Part shown: positions 54,091 to 62,350 of the stretch, one piece after another
Layout of the letters: every line of letters starts with the position of its first letter
Numbering within the stretch: the stretch's first letter is position 1
From: Sphingomonas hengshuiensis
GTDB lineage: Bacteria > Pseudomonadota > Alphaproteobacteria > Sphingomonadales > Sphingomonadaceae
Direction: 5' to 3'
NCBI RefSeq assembly: GCF_000935025.1
Contig: NZ_CP010836.1
Location: 868,001 to 932,000 of the forward strand
Length of the DNA stretch: 64,000 bases
Notes under the pieces: model-generated
Database searches by the model: none
Seen by the model: the letters and a program-made list of their open reading frames with translations, nothing else
Told to the model about the DNA's origin: nothing
Position numbers and translations under genes: made by a program

Positions 54091-55158
54091 ATGGAAGCGG
54101 GGGCGCCTTCCGTATCCGGTGGCGGCTTTCGCGTGCCGGCGCCGGAGCCCGGCTCTGCGGTGGCGTGGCCCGATGCGTTTGGCACCCGGTTCGCGGTGTT
54201 CGTCGACACCGAGGAGGAGTTCGACTGGACCGCGCCGTTCAGTCGCGATGCCCATGATACGCGGCATATCGCGGCGCTCCCCGCGGCGCATGCCCGGTTC
54301 GCGGCACTGGGCATTCCGCTGACCTATATGGTCGATTTCCCGATTGCGGCGTGCCCGCGCGCGGGCGAGATTTTTCGCGGCCTGCTCGCCGATGGCCGGT
54401 CGGCGGTGGGGACCCAGCTCCACCCCTGGGTGAACCCGCCCTTCGAAGAGCCGCTGTCGCGCACCAACAGCTTCGGCGGCAATCTCCCGCCCGCGCTGGA
54501 ACGCGCCAAGCTTGAGGCGCTGACCGCCGCGATCGAGCGCGCGACGGGGCGGCGGCCGATCGCCTATCGCGCCGGGCGCTATGGCATCGGACCGCACACT
54601 GTCACGACGCTGGCGGCGCTGGGCTATCGCATCGAAAGCTCGATGCGCTCGGGCTATCGCTATGCCGAGGAGGGCGGGCCCGATTTCTCCGCGGTCCCGA
54701 ACCACGCATTCCGCGTCGGCGGGCTGGTCGAGCTGCCCCTGACCACGGTCTATACCGGGCGGCTCCGGCGGGGTGGGGCGGGGCTGTACCACCGGCTGGC
54801 GAAGCTGCCGCGCGGCCCGGGCATCGCGTCGCGGCTGGGGCTGTTGTCGCGCGTGGCGCTCACCCCGGAGGACATGCCGCTCGCCGACGCGCTGGAGGCG
54901 GTACGCGTTGCAGTGGGCGAGGGTGTGCGGCTGCTCAATTTCGGCTTTCACTCGCCATCGCTGGAACCGGGCCATACCCCCTATGTCCGCGATGCTGCGG
55001 ATCTTGCGGATTTTTATCGCTGGTGGGACGCCGTCGCGGGGCTGCTCGCGCGGTTGGGGGTTGCCAGCGCGACGCTCGCCGAAATCGTCGAGGCAGCCGA
55101 CGCGACTTGCAGCACCGGCCCAACCTCCGCTAGTGGCGGCGTTGCTGGGGGCCTGTAG
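54091..55158 (+). CDS. Polysaccharide deacetylase family protein
   Basis: This 355-residue protein has the NodB-homology fold: FVDTEEEFDW with the catalytic and metal-binding Asp, TQLHPWVNPP with the metal-binding His, and YRAGRYGIG. There is no N-terminal signal peptide. Family enzymes remove N-acetyl or other acyl groups from polysaccharides or related small substrates. It lies 3 nt after the histidine-kinase-like gene and is probably co-transcribed with it. Its stop codon lies inside the following tRNA gene. Confidence 0.8.
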   Translation: MEAGAPSVSGGGFRVPAPEPGSAVAWPDAFGTRFAVFVDTEEEFDWTAPFSRDAHDTRHIAALPAAHARFAALGIPLTYMVDFPIAACPRAGEIFRGLLADGRSAVGTQLHPWVNPPFEEPLSRTNSFGGNLPPALERAKLEALTAAIERATGRRPIAYRAGRYGIGPHTVTTLAALGYRIESSMRSGYRYAEEGGPDFSAVPNHAFRVGGLVELPLTTVYTGRLRRGGAGLYHRLAKLPRGPGIASRLGLLSRVALTPEDMPLADALEAVRVAVGEGVRLLNFGFHSPSLEPGHTPYVRDAADLADFYRWWDAVAGLLARLGVASATLAEIVEAADATCSTGPTSASGGVAGGL

Positions 55159-55225
55159 CTCAACTGGTTAGAGCTGCCCGCTCATAACGGGTAGGTTGCG
55201 GGTTCAAGTCCTGCCGGGCCCACCA
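55149..55225 (+). tRNA. tRNA with CAT anticodon (Met or Ile2)
   Basis: A 77-nt cloverleaf with GGGCCTG acceptor pairing CGGGCCC, anticodon loop CTCATAA and encoded CCA. A CAT anticodon means elongator Met, or Ile2 if C34 is modified to lysidine; sequence alone does not settle this. Its first 10 nt overlap the end of the deacetylase gene. Confidence 0.92.
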
Positions 55226-55281
55226 GCGCCGTCGCTTCAAGCCTTGTGCCCGCGGCATCAAGCCTCTAAGCGCGCAACTGT

Positions 55282-55359
<78 letters not shown>

Positions 55360-55527
55360 AAGGTTCCAGAACGTCCGGCAATGCCTCTCGGCGGCGCATG
55401 TGCTCTGACGAATTCGACGAGCGTTCAGGGCAAGATTTGGAACGGCTTTCGCGGTATTCCGAAGTGACGCGCCGGTCGCGTCAACGCGCGGTCACGTGGT
55501 TGATGGGCAATCCCGCCACGATCTTGC

Positions 55528-56787
55528 TCACGTGCTAACCGCAGCGGAGTGGGCGTAGGGCCCGCGCGCGGCACTCGATCCACGCAGTTTCTCGCCGATG
55601 CCGCATAGCATCGCAATCGGCACCACGAACAAGGTGAGGCTGACCAGCGTGGAAACTGAAAGATCGGGCCTGTTGCTCATGCTGCCGAGCCAGAGGGCGG
55701 CTAGATAACCCGAGACGCCCAGACCGACCTTCGTCGTCGCGGTGAGTAGCCCATAATGCAGTGCCGCGCTGCTCAGCCGCTGCGTACCCGCGGTCTGCCC
55801 CAGCAATTGCGAGAAAGCGGACCAGATCAACAGCACGACGCCGCTGATACCAGCCCCGAACAGGGCAAAGGCCAGCGCGATCGCGAGCGTGCCCTGCGCC
55901 ATCGCCGCCGGCATTGCGAGCATTACGAGCGCGCACATGCCATAGCCGATCGCCAGCGCCGTGCTGATGCCGATACCCCGCGCGATTGCGGACCAGATCG
56001 GAATCGCCCCCAGGCGTGCGACTGCGAGGATCAGCGGCACCGCGAGCAGGATGGCGGCGCCTGCCCGGTCGAGGTGGAGGATTGCCTTGCCGACCGCGGC
56101 GAGCGCGCCAACCCCGATCATGTGGATCAGGCAGAACAACAGCACGGGTGTGGCGATCCGCGGCCGCGGGCCTTCTGAAGGCGTCGGCAGCACCTCGGTC
56201 GCCGTCGCGAGCAGCGCAGGGAGCGGCAACAGCAGCAACCCCGCGACGAGGCCCAGCGCCGCGAGCGCGGCGGACGACAGCGCGCCGCTTCCCGCCATCA
56301 GCAGCGGTATTGCGGCAAGCGCGACGACCAGCCCCGCTCCCGCACTCGCCAGCGTGCGCAGCCGCATGATGCGCAGATGCCCATGGATTTCGGCGAATCG
56401 CGTGGTGACTGCATTATGCGGGACGTCGAACAGCGCGAACGCGGTGCGGAACAGCACCAGCAACAGCCCGGCGGTCACCGTCGCGCCGCGCGGTGCCAGC
56501 GGCAGCGCGACAAAGCTCGCGCACGCAACCATCGCCGCGACGCTGCCGATCGGCCCAACATGGCGGCGCAGCGTCTGCGACCGCGCCAGTGCCAGCCCCC
56601 AGATCGCATCGAGTCCGGCATTCCAGATCGACCCGGCGAGGAAAAGCATTCCCGCCTCCGCTGCGGGGAGCTTGAGCACCACGATCATGGTGTAGAGTGC
56701 GAAAGCGTCGCCCGCGGTCCATAACAGGCTCTTGCCGAAATGCGTTGCCGCAAAAGCCGGGAGCGCGGGACGATCGGCGCGAGTCAT
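55528..56787 (-). CDS. MFS/GPH-type sugar transporter
   Basis: This 419-residue polytopic protein has about twelve hydrophobic helices and the pattern of the glycoside-pentoside-hexuronide (MelB-like) branch of the major facilitator superfamily: GDAFALYTMIVVLKLPAAEAG and WNAGLDAIWGLAL in the first half. Such transporters use cation symport for sugars or related compounds. The gene is divergent from the tandem TetR-like regulator, 89 nt away, which may control it. The cargo cannot be named. Confidence 0.85.
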   Translation of the reverse strand: MTRADRPALPAFAATHFGKSLLWTAGDAFALYTMIVVLKLPAAEAGMLFLAGSIWNAGLDAIWGLALARSQTLRRHVGPIGSVAAMVACASFVALPLAPRGATVTAGLLLVLFRTAFALFDVPHNAVTTRFAEIHGHLRIMRLRTLASAGAGLVVALAAIPLLMAGSGALSSAALAALGLVAGLLLLPLPALLATATEVLPTPSEGPRPRIATPVLLFCLIHMIGVGALAAVGKAILHLDRAGAAILLAVPLILAVARLGAIPIWSAIARGIGISTALAIGYGMCALVMLAMPAAMAQGTLAIALAFALFGAGISGVVLLIWSAFSQLLGQTAGTQRLSSAALHYGLLTATTKVGLGVSGYLAALWLGSMSNRPDLSVSTLVSLTLFVVPIAMLCGIGEKLRGSSAARGPYAHSAAVST

Positions 56788-56876
56788 GCGCGCCTCTTAG
56801 GTGCCGGCTGTGACTGTTTCAGGTCGGCCCCCGGCGCACTGGACGGATCGCGTCGCGCAGCTATCAACGGCGTTGC

Positions 56877-58061
56877 ATGTCCAGACGATCCCCTTTGTTC
56901 GCCGCGCCCGAAGGCGACGCCAACACGCTGATTCTCGACGCCGCGCGGGATGTCGTGGCCGAGCGCGGGCTGAGCCAGCTCAGCCTGCGCGGAGTGGCCG
57001 AGCGCGCCGGCGTATCGGTAGGATCGATCAGCTACCGCATCGGCGATCGGGCCGCGCTGGTCACGGCGATCGCCCGGCGCGAAGGGGAGCGCGCCGAGGC
57101 GCATTGCCGCGCATGGGAACTGCGGATCGGGGCCGTGGCCGCAGGCGATCGGGATTGCCTGGCGGATGTCGTCGCCGCATGGCTCCGGCACGGGGCGGGG
57201 GAGGGGCGGCGGTCCGCAGTGGTGCAGGCCGAACTGGTCTCTGCGGGATACCGCGACGGCGCGCTGCTCCCGGCGGTGCGTGCCATCACCGCACGGCACA
57301 CCGCGATGTGGCGACAGATCGTGGCGGATTGGGCGGAGCCGGAGCGGCTGGCCCGGCGCATCGCAAGCTATTGCGTGGACGAACGCCCCTTCTCTATCCT
57401 GCTGCAGGATAGCGTCGACTATGCACTGCTGCGCGCCTCGACGGTGCGGGGGCTGCTGCGCACCCCCGATGCGATGGCGGCGCAGGCGCATTCGGATTGG
57501 CATATGCGGGTGGTCACGTTGCTGGAGGCGTTGGCCCGGGCTGCTTTCGACGCCGGCGACCCGCCGCGCGGAGCCAAGGCGGCGATCGCCGAGCGGATTG
57601 CCGACCTGATCATGGCGAATGGGTTGGAATTGTTGTCGCACCGCATGATCGCGCAGGCGATCGGGATGCCCCTGTCCAGCGTCGCGCATCATTTCCCTAC
57701 CCAACGCGACATCCTGATCGGTGGAGTAGAGGCGCTGTACCTGCGCCTGCAGGCAGAGGTCCGCGACCCGCAGCGCGAGGCGCCAGGCGTGCGGACGGCG
57801 GGTTCCGCGGTGGTCGCACTGGGGCACGAGATGGCGCTGGGGGCGCTGCGCGAGCCCGCGTTCCTGCCCTTTGCGGTCGATATGCGGCGGCGGCGGGCGG
57901 AGAATGTCTACGCGATGATGGGCCCCATGCTGGGCTGCGGCGAGGTCATTGATCGTGCCCTTACCCAGGGCTGTGTCATGGCGCTGATCGGCATGCGGTT
58001 GGGCGGGCTGACCCTTGATTGGCACGGGTCCGACTTGCAGGCGCTCCTGCAGACCATTTGA
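56877..58061 (+). CDS. Regulator with two TetR-type DNA-binding domains
   Basis: This 394-residue protein carries two TetR-type HTH regions. The first (residues ~17-65) has ILDAARDVVAERGLSQLSLR and GVSVGSISYRIGDRAAL. The second (~236-285) has IAERIADLIMANGLELL, then HRMIAQAIGMPLSSVAHHFPTQRDIL. Each is followed by a helical region of TetR size, so it looks like two fused TetR proteins (normal length ~200). The second recognition helix is less typical. It is divergent from the MFS transporter gene and just upstream of the receptor/PI-PLC operon; it could regulate either. Function not known. Confidence 0.8.
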   Translation: MSRRSPLFAAPEGDANTLILDAARDVVAERGLSQLSLRGVAERAGVSVGSISYRIGDRAALVTAIARREGERAEAHCRAWELRIGAVAAGDRDCLADVVAAWLRHGAGEGRRSAVVQAELVSAGYRDGALLPAVRAITARHTAMWRQIVADWAEPERLARRIASYCVDERPFSILLQDSVDYALLRASTVRGLLRTPDAMAAQAHSDWHMRVVTLLEALARAAFDAGDPPRGAKAAIAERIADLIMANGLELLSHRMIAQAIGMPLSSVAHHFPTQRDILIGGVEALYLRLQAEVRDPQREAPGVRTAGSAVVALGHEMALGALREPAFLPFAVDMRRRRAENVYAMMGPMLGCGEVIDRALTQGCVMALIGMRLGGLTLDWHGSDLQALLQTI

Positions 58062-58182
58062 GGGCGCCGCACGTTCGTTTTTATTTACGGATATGTGACT
58101 AAGAAAATTCCCGTACATGTGTCTTAATCCGGTAACGTCACGCGCCTAGTCGCTCCCCGAACCGTTGTTCTGGGGAAATGCA

Positions 58183-60480
58183 ATGCCACGTTTTGAATCG
58201 CTTTCGCCGCTCCGCGCCGTTGCGGTGCTGCTGCTTACCGGCGCGGCGGCGCTGCCGTTGTCGGCCCATGCACAGGTGGCTGAGGAGCCCGTTGCGACGA
58301 CGACCGAGAACGGCCTGGAGGAAATCGTCGTCACGGCGCAGCGGCGGCGGGAACGTGCGCAGGAAGTGCCGCTGTCGATCCAGAGCGTCAGCGGCGATGC
58401 GATCACGCAATCGGGCTATACCGATTTCACCGACATCCAGTATCTGGTCCCCGGCGTGCAATATGATCCGACGCAGGGCGCCGCGTTCCAGATCCGCGGC
58501 GTCGGCAGCACGTCATTCGACTTTTCGAACGCCAAGTCGGTCAGCGTCGTCGTCGACGATGTGGTGATGGACGGGCAGCGCGCGAACGGGCTGATCGGCA
58601 TGGTCGATCTGGCGCGCGCCGATGTGCTGAAGGGGCCGCAGGGGACGCTGTTCGGCAAGAATGCGACGTCGGGGGTGATCGCGGTGAGCACCAACCGCCC
58701 GGTGCTCGGCGCCACCACGCTGCGCGCCAGCGGCAGCTATGGCGAGCATAACGAACGCATCCTCAACGCCACCGTCAACGTGCCGCTGGGCACGATCGCG
58801 GCGCTGCGCGTCTCGGGCTTCGATCAGGCGCAGGACGGGTTCGGGCGCAACGTTACGCTCGATCGTCTGGTCGGCTCGACGCACGAATATGGCGGCCGTG
58901 CCCGCCTGCTGATCGAGCCGTCGGACAGCCTGAGCATGCTCGTCTCGGCGGACTATGCCCATCACTGGGACAGCAGCGTCCGCACCCCGGTTTCGGGCCA
59001 GCCTGCCGCCGTCACGACGATGCTCAACCAGCTTGGCGTCTATCCCGGGCCGGAAAGCGCGGACACCGCCGATGGCAGCTTCGGCCAGATCGTCACCGAA
59101 GAATGGGGCGCGTCGTTCAACCTGACGGCCCGGCTGGGCGACCATGAGCTGAAGTCGATCACCGCGCTGCGCTTCACCGGCTATGACAATTCCACGCCGG
59201 TCAACCTGCTTCCGCTCGATCGTTACGCCTATATCCCGTTCAACCAGGGTGAGCTGGACACCGACAAGGTCAGCCAGGAGTTCCACCTTGCCTCGGCCAC
59301 GGGCGGCTTCGTCGAATATGTCGTCGGTGCGTTCTACAATCGCCTGCACGCGCGCCAGACGCAGCTGCAATGGGCGACGCTCGGTGCACCGCTCTATGGC
59401 GCCGGCGGCACGCCGATCGCGACGCTCTATGCGCTGACCGGGGCGATCGGCGTCAATGCCAATGCCTCGCTGTTCGACTCGGTGAACGAAACCGCGGCGG
59501 CGTTCGGACAGGCCAAGTTCAACGTCACCCCGCGGCTGAGCCTGACGCTGGGCGGGCGCTACACCCATGACTGGAACTCCCAGCGGCTGACATTCATCAC
59601 CATCGATCCGGTGCCGGTCGCGGGCTATCAGCCCAATTTCGTCGGCACCAGCGCGGCGCCGGCTTTCCCCTATGGCAAGGTGACGGGCGGAAACTTCTCG
59701 TACCGCGTCTCGCCCGAATGGCGGATCAGCGACACTGCGATGGTCTATTTCACCTATTCGACCGGGTATAAGCCGGCGGGGGTCGCGTTCGTCGGCAACA
59801 AATATAATCCCTATCGCGCCGAAACGGTCGAGGCGCTGGAATTCGGGATCAAGTCCGAATGGCTCGATCGCCGGCTGCGGGTGAACCTGAACGCGTTCCG
59901 TTCGGATTTCACCGATTTCCAGACGACGATCCTGACCACCATTCCCGACGGTGCGGGTGGCCAGCTCCAGACGACCGCGATCGGCAATGCCGGCGGCCTG
60001 CGGTCGCAGGGCGTCGAGGGCGAAGTGGCGGTTGCGCCGGTGCGCGGCGTCTCGCTGACCGGCAACTTCACCTACACCGACGGTGTGTTTACCGACTATG
60101 TCTACAACAAGACCACCGACTATACCGGCACGCGGCTGACCAACTCGCCCGATTGGTCGGCGAGCGTCGCGGCCGATATCAGCCATGATTTCGCCTCCGG
60201 CTTCGGCGCGCGCGTGCATGCCGATTATGCGTGGCGCGCGGATTACTGGACCGTGGTGGGCCAGCCCGCCTATTCGCGCGTCCCCAGCTATGGCATCGCC
60301 AATGCGCGACTGACCTTCACCCTGCCGCGCCAGGACCTGGAGTTCGGCGTCTATGCCCGCAATCTGTTCGACACCTATTATTCGACCGGCTGGCAGGTCT
60401 ATGGTGCGATGGGGCTATTGCACTATACCTCGCCCAGTGCGCGCCGCACCGCCGGCGGCTTCGTCAACGTGCGGTTCTAA
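58183..60480 (+). CDS. TonB-dependent receptor, co-operonic with PI-PLC
   Basis: This receptor of about 765 residues has a signal peptide (ALPLSAHA), a TonB-box-like EEIVVTAQRRRERAQEVPLS, a plug with FQIRGVGSTSF, LKGPQGTLFGKNATSGVI, and a beta-barrel ending with FVNVRF. ATG 58183, with GGGGAA upstream, is preferred to TTG 58165. The class (IROMP-type, EIVVTAQRR) imports siderophores or bulky nutrients in sphingomonads. It precedes a secreted PI-PLC by 16 nt, suggesting that the released headgroup or another product is taken up. Confidence 0.88.
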   Translation: MPRFESLSPLRAVAVLLLTGAAALPLSAHAQVAEEPVATTTENGLEEIVVTAQRRRERAQEVPLSIQSVSGDAITQSGYTDFTDIQYLVPGVQYDPTQGAAFQIRGVGSTSFDFSNAKSVSVVVDDVVMDGQRANGLIGMVDLARADVLKGPQGTLFGKNATSGVIAVSTNRPVLGATTLRASGSYGEHNERILNATVNVPLGTIAALRVSGFDQAQDGFGRNVTLDRLVGSTHEYGGRARLLIEPSDSLSMLVSADYAHHWDSSVRTPVSGQPAAVTTMLNQLGVYPGPESADTADGSFGQIVTEEWGASFNLTARLGDHELKSITALRFTGYDNSTPVNLLPLDRYAYIPFNQGELDTDKVSQEFHLASATGGFVEYVVGAFYNRLHARQTQLQWATLGAPLYGAGGTPIATLYALTGAIGVNANASLFDSVNETAAAFGQAKFNVTPRLSLTLGGRYTHDWNSQRLTFITIDPVPVAGYQPNFVGTSAAPAFPYGKVTGGNFSYRVSPEWRISDTAMVYFTYSTGYKPAGVAFVGNKYNPYRAETVEALEFGIKSEWLDRRLRVNLNAFRSDFTDFQTTILTTIPDGAGGQLQTTAIGNAGGLRSQGVEGEVAVAPVRGVSLTGNFTYTDGVFTDYVYNKTTDYTGTRLTNSPDWSASVAADISHDFASGFGARVHADYAWRADYWTVVGQPAYSRVPSYGIANARLTFTLPRQDLEFGVYARNLFDTYYSTGWQVYGAMGLLHYTSPSARRTAGGFVNVRF

Positions 60481-60496
60481 GGGCGGAGGCGAGACC

Positions 60497-61717
60497 ATGG
60501 CTTTGCACAAGCGCATCCTGTGCGGCCTGGCGCTGGTGGTACTGGCATTTGCCGGCACCGCCACCGCCGGGCGTGACGGCCCCGCGCCGCGCACGCCCGA
60601 AGCGGCGGACCTGCCCGGCAGCCTGCCGATCAACCAGATCCAGGTGCTCGGCACGCACAACAGCTATTCGCTGCCGATCGACCCGCAGCTCCGCGCGCTG
60701 CTCCGCCCGATCTTTGCCGGCTTCGACAAGATGATCGAGGCAATGCCCGATCCGCAGAAGGCGCTGTTCCGCGAGGAGCACCCCAACGCGATCTCGATCG
60801 AAGAGGGGCTGAACTATACGCATGACGCCCTCACCGCCCAGCTCGATCTGGGGCTGCGCAGCCTGGAGCTGGACCTCAACCCCGATCCGCAGGGCGGCCA
60901 GTATCTCGATCCCGCCGGCTACCGCGCGCTGCGGGCGCAGGGAAAGGGCGGGCTTCTGCCCATCGATTCCGCCGCGCTCGCCAAGCCGGGGTTCAAGGTC
61001 CATCACATCACCGATGCCGACTTTCGCAGCCATTGCCCGCTGTTCACCGACTGTCTGCGCGAGATCCGCGCCTGGTCTGATCGGAACCCCGGCCATGTGC
61101 CGCTGTTCATCCTGATCGAGGCCAAGAGCCAGTCGCTGCCGTTGTTCCGCGACTCGAAACCGGCGCTGCCCTTCACGCCCGAACGCTTTGACGAGATCGA
61201 TCGCGAAATCCTCTCCGTGTTCCCCCGCGAGCGGCTGGTGACGCCCGATGACGTGCGCGGGACGCATCCCACGCTCAATGCTGCGGTACGGGCGGGCGGC
61301 TGGCCCACGCTGGCGCAGGCGCGGGGCAAGGTCCTGTTCCTGATGATCACGGCCAATGGTCCGCAGGGGGCGGCGGGCTATCTGGCCGGCCACCCCTCGC
61401 TCCAGGGTCGCGTGGCGTTTCTGCGCGCGCAGCCGGGGGAGGATCACGCCGCCTTCCTGATGTATGACAATGCACTGACCCGCACGCGCGAAATTCGCGA
61501 CGCCGTGGCCCAGGGCTATCTGGTGCGCACGCGCTCCGACATCGAAACCTTTGAGGCAAAGGTGAATGATCACCGTCGCGCGGACGCGGCATTCGCCAGC
61601 GGCGCGCAGATCGTCTCGACCGATTTTGAGAAGCCCGGCAACGCGTATGGCACCCCCTATGTCGTCACCTTGCCCGGCGGCGGCGCCGCCCGGCGCAACC
61701 CGGTGGCGCGACGGTAA
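60497..61717 (+). CDS. Ca2+-dependent phosphoinositide phospholipase C-like protein
   Basis: This 406-residue secreted protein has a signal peptide (ILCGLALVVLAFAGTATA) and matches the bacterial PI-PLC-C1 family: INQIQVLGTHNSYS with the catalytic His at the start of the TIM barrel, LGLRSLELDLNPDPQGG, and FILIEAK. It hydrolyses phospholipid headgroups. ATG 60497 lies 16 nt after the receptor stop with a GGAGGCGAG ribosome-binding site, so both form one operon. True substrate (phosphatidylinositol or other lipid) is unknown. Confidence 0.85.
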   Translation: MALHKRILCGLALVVLAFAGTATAGRDGPAPRTPEAADLPGSLPINQIQVLGTHNSYSLPIDPQLRALLRPIFAGFDKMIEAMPDPQKALFREEHPNAISIEEGLNYTHDALTAQLDLGLRSLELDLNPDPQGGQYLDPAGYRALRAQGKGGLLPIDSAALAKPGFKVHHITDADFRSHCPLFTDCLREIRAWSDRNPGHVPLFILIEAKSQSLPLFRDSKPALPFTPERFDEIDREILSVFPRERLVTPDDVRGTHPTLNAAVRAGGWPTLAQARGKVLFLMITANGPQGAAGYLAGHPSLQGRVAFLRAQPGEDHAAFLMYDNALTRTREIRDAVAQGYLVRTRSDIETFEAKVNDHRRADAAFASGAQIVSTDFEKPGNAYGTPYVVTLPGGGAARRNPVARR

Positions 61718-61795
61718 GCGCGCGGTCGACCGAATGGCCCGATTGCGCTCTATGGAGCAGAGCCTGCGCCGAGACAGAGCAGGGTGATGGGCGTT

Positions 61796-62050
61796 TCAGC
61801 TTTTCGACTTTGCCGCCGATGCGCGAGGCGCTGGACCGCCGCCGACCAGCGCACCCTGCGCGGCGCGCAGGCCCAGCAGGCGTTCGGAGCTGTCGGCGGT
61901 GAGTTCGCCCCAGGCGAAAGCCGAACGCGTGCCCCGAACCTCGGTCCAGATATGATCCGCGACGCGCAGCAGTTCGTCGACGCTGGGATCGCGTCCCTCG
62001 GCGATGCAGGCGATGACCTCGGGCGCGATGGTCGCAGGACAGGGTTTCAC
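61796..62050 (-). CDS. Hypothetical small protein, 84 aa
   Basis: I do not recognise this protein. The GTG at 62050 is preceded by GGGGAGAG, an excellent ribosome-binding site, and the coding part reads KPCPATIAPEVIACIAEG and DELLRVADHIWTEVRG, mostly helical, with a disordered tail (GGGPAPRASAAKSKS). There is no signal peptide. It is divergent from the SusC-like receptor gene, with three operator-like palindromes between them, so it may be controlled together with that receptor. Confidence 0.65.
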   Translation of the reverse strand: MKPCPATIAPEVIACIAEGRDPSVDELLRVADHIWTEVRGTRSAFAWGELTADSSERLLGLRAAQGALVGGGPAPRASAAKSKS

Positions 62051-62235
62051 GGCTCTCTCCCCTTTCGACCGGAGGTAGGCGCTCCGGTCTCCGATGAAAG
62101 GTCCGCCCCGCCGCGAATGCGATGAACTGCGTGCCGAGCGCGCCTCCGCGCGACGAAGCGTTCGCACTGCGCAAGCACGTGCCGGGCTTGGGTCTCGGCC
62201 AAGTTTAGCATCTCTCCGACAGGCGATCATCTTCA

Positions 62236-62295
62236 GACACCGTTGTCTCATTTTCTCTGGACACCGATGTCTGATCCTGCCTAGACATCGGTGTC
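62236..62295. promoter_or_regulatory. Three phased LacI-type operator-like palindromes
   Basis: Three related 12-bp sites: gacaccgttgtc (62236-62247), gacaccgatgtc (62260-62271) and gacatcggtgtc (62284-62295). Each is a perfect or near-perfect palindrome, and centres are exactly 24 bp apart. The GACAYCG-type half-sites resemble LacI-family operators in sphingomonad/xanthomonad sugar regulons. They sit between the divergent small gene and the receptor. The cognate regulator is not in the window. Confidence 0.65.
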
Positions 62296-62350
62296 TCGAT
62301 GAGCCGGAAACCCGGACGCGAGTCGATAACGGGCAAAAAAGGGGAGGATT

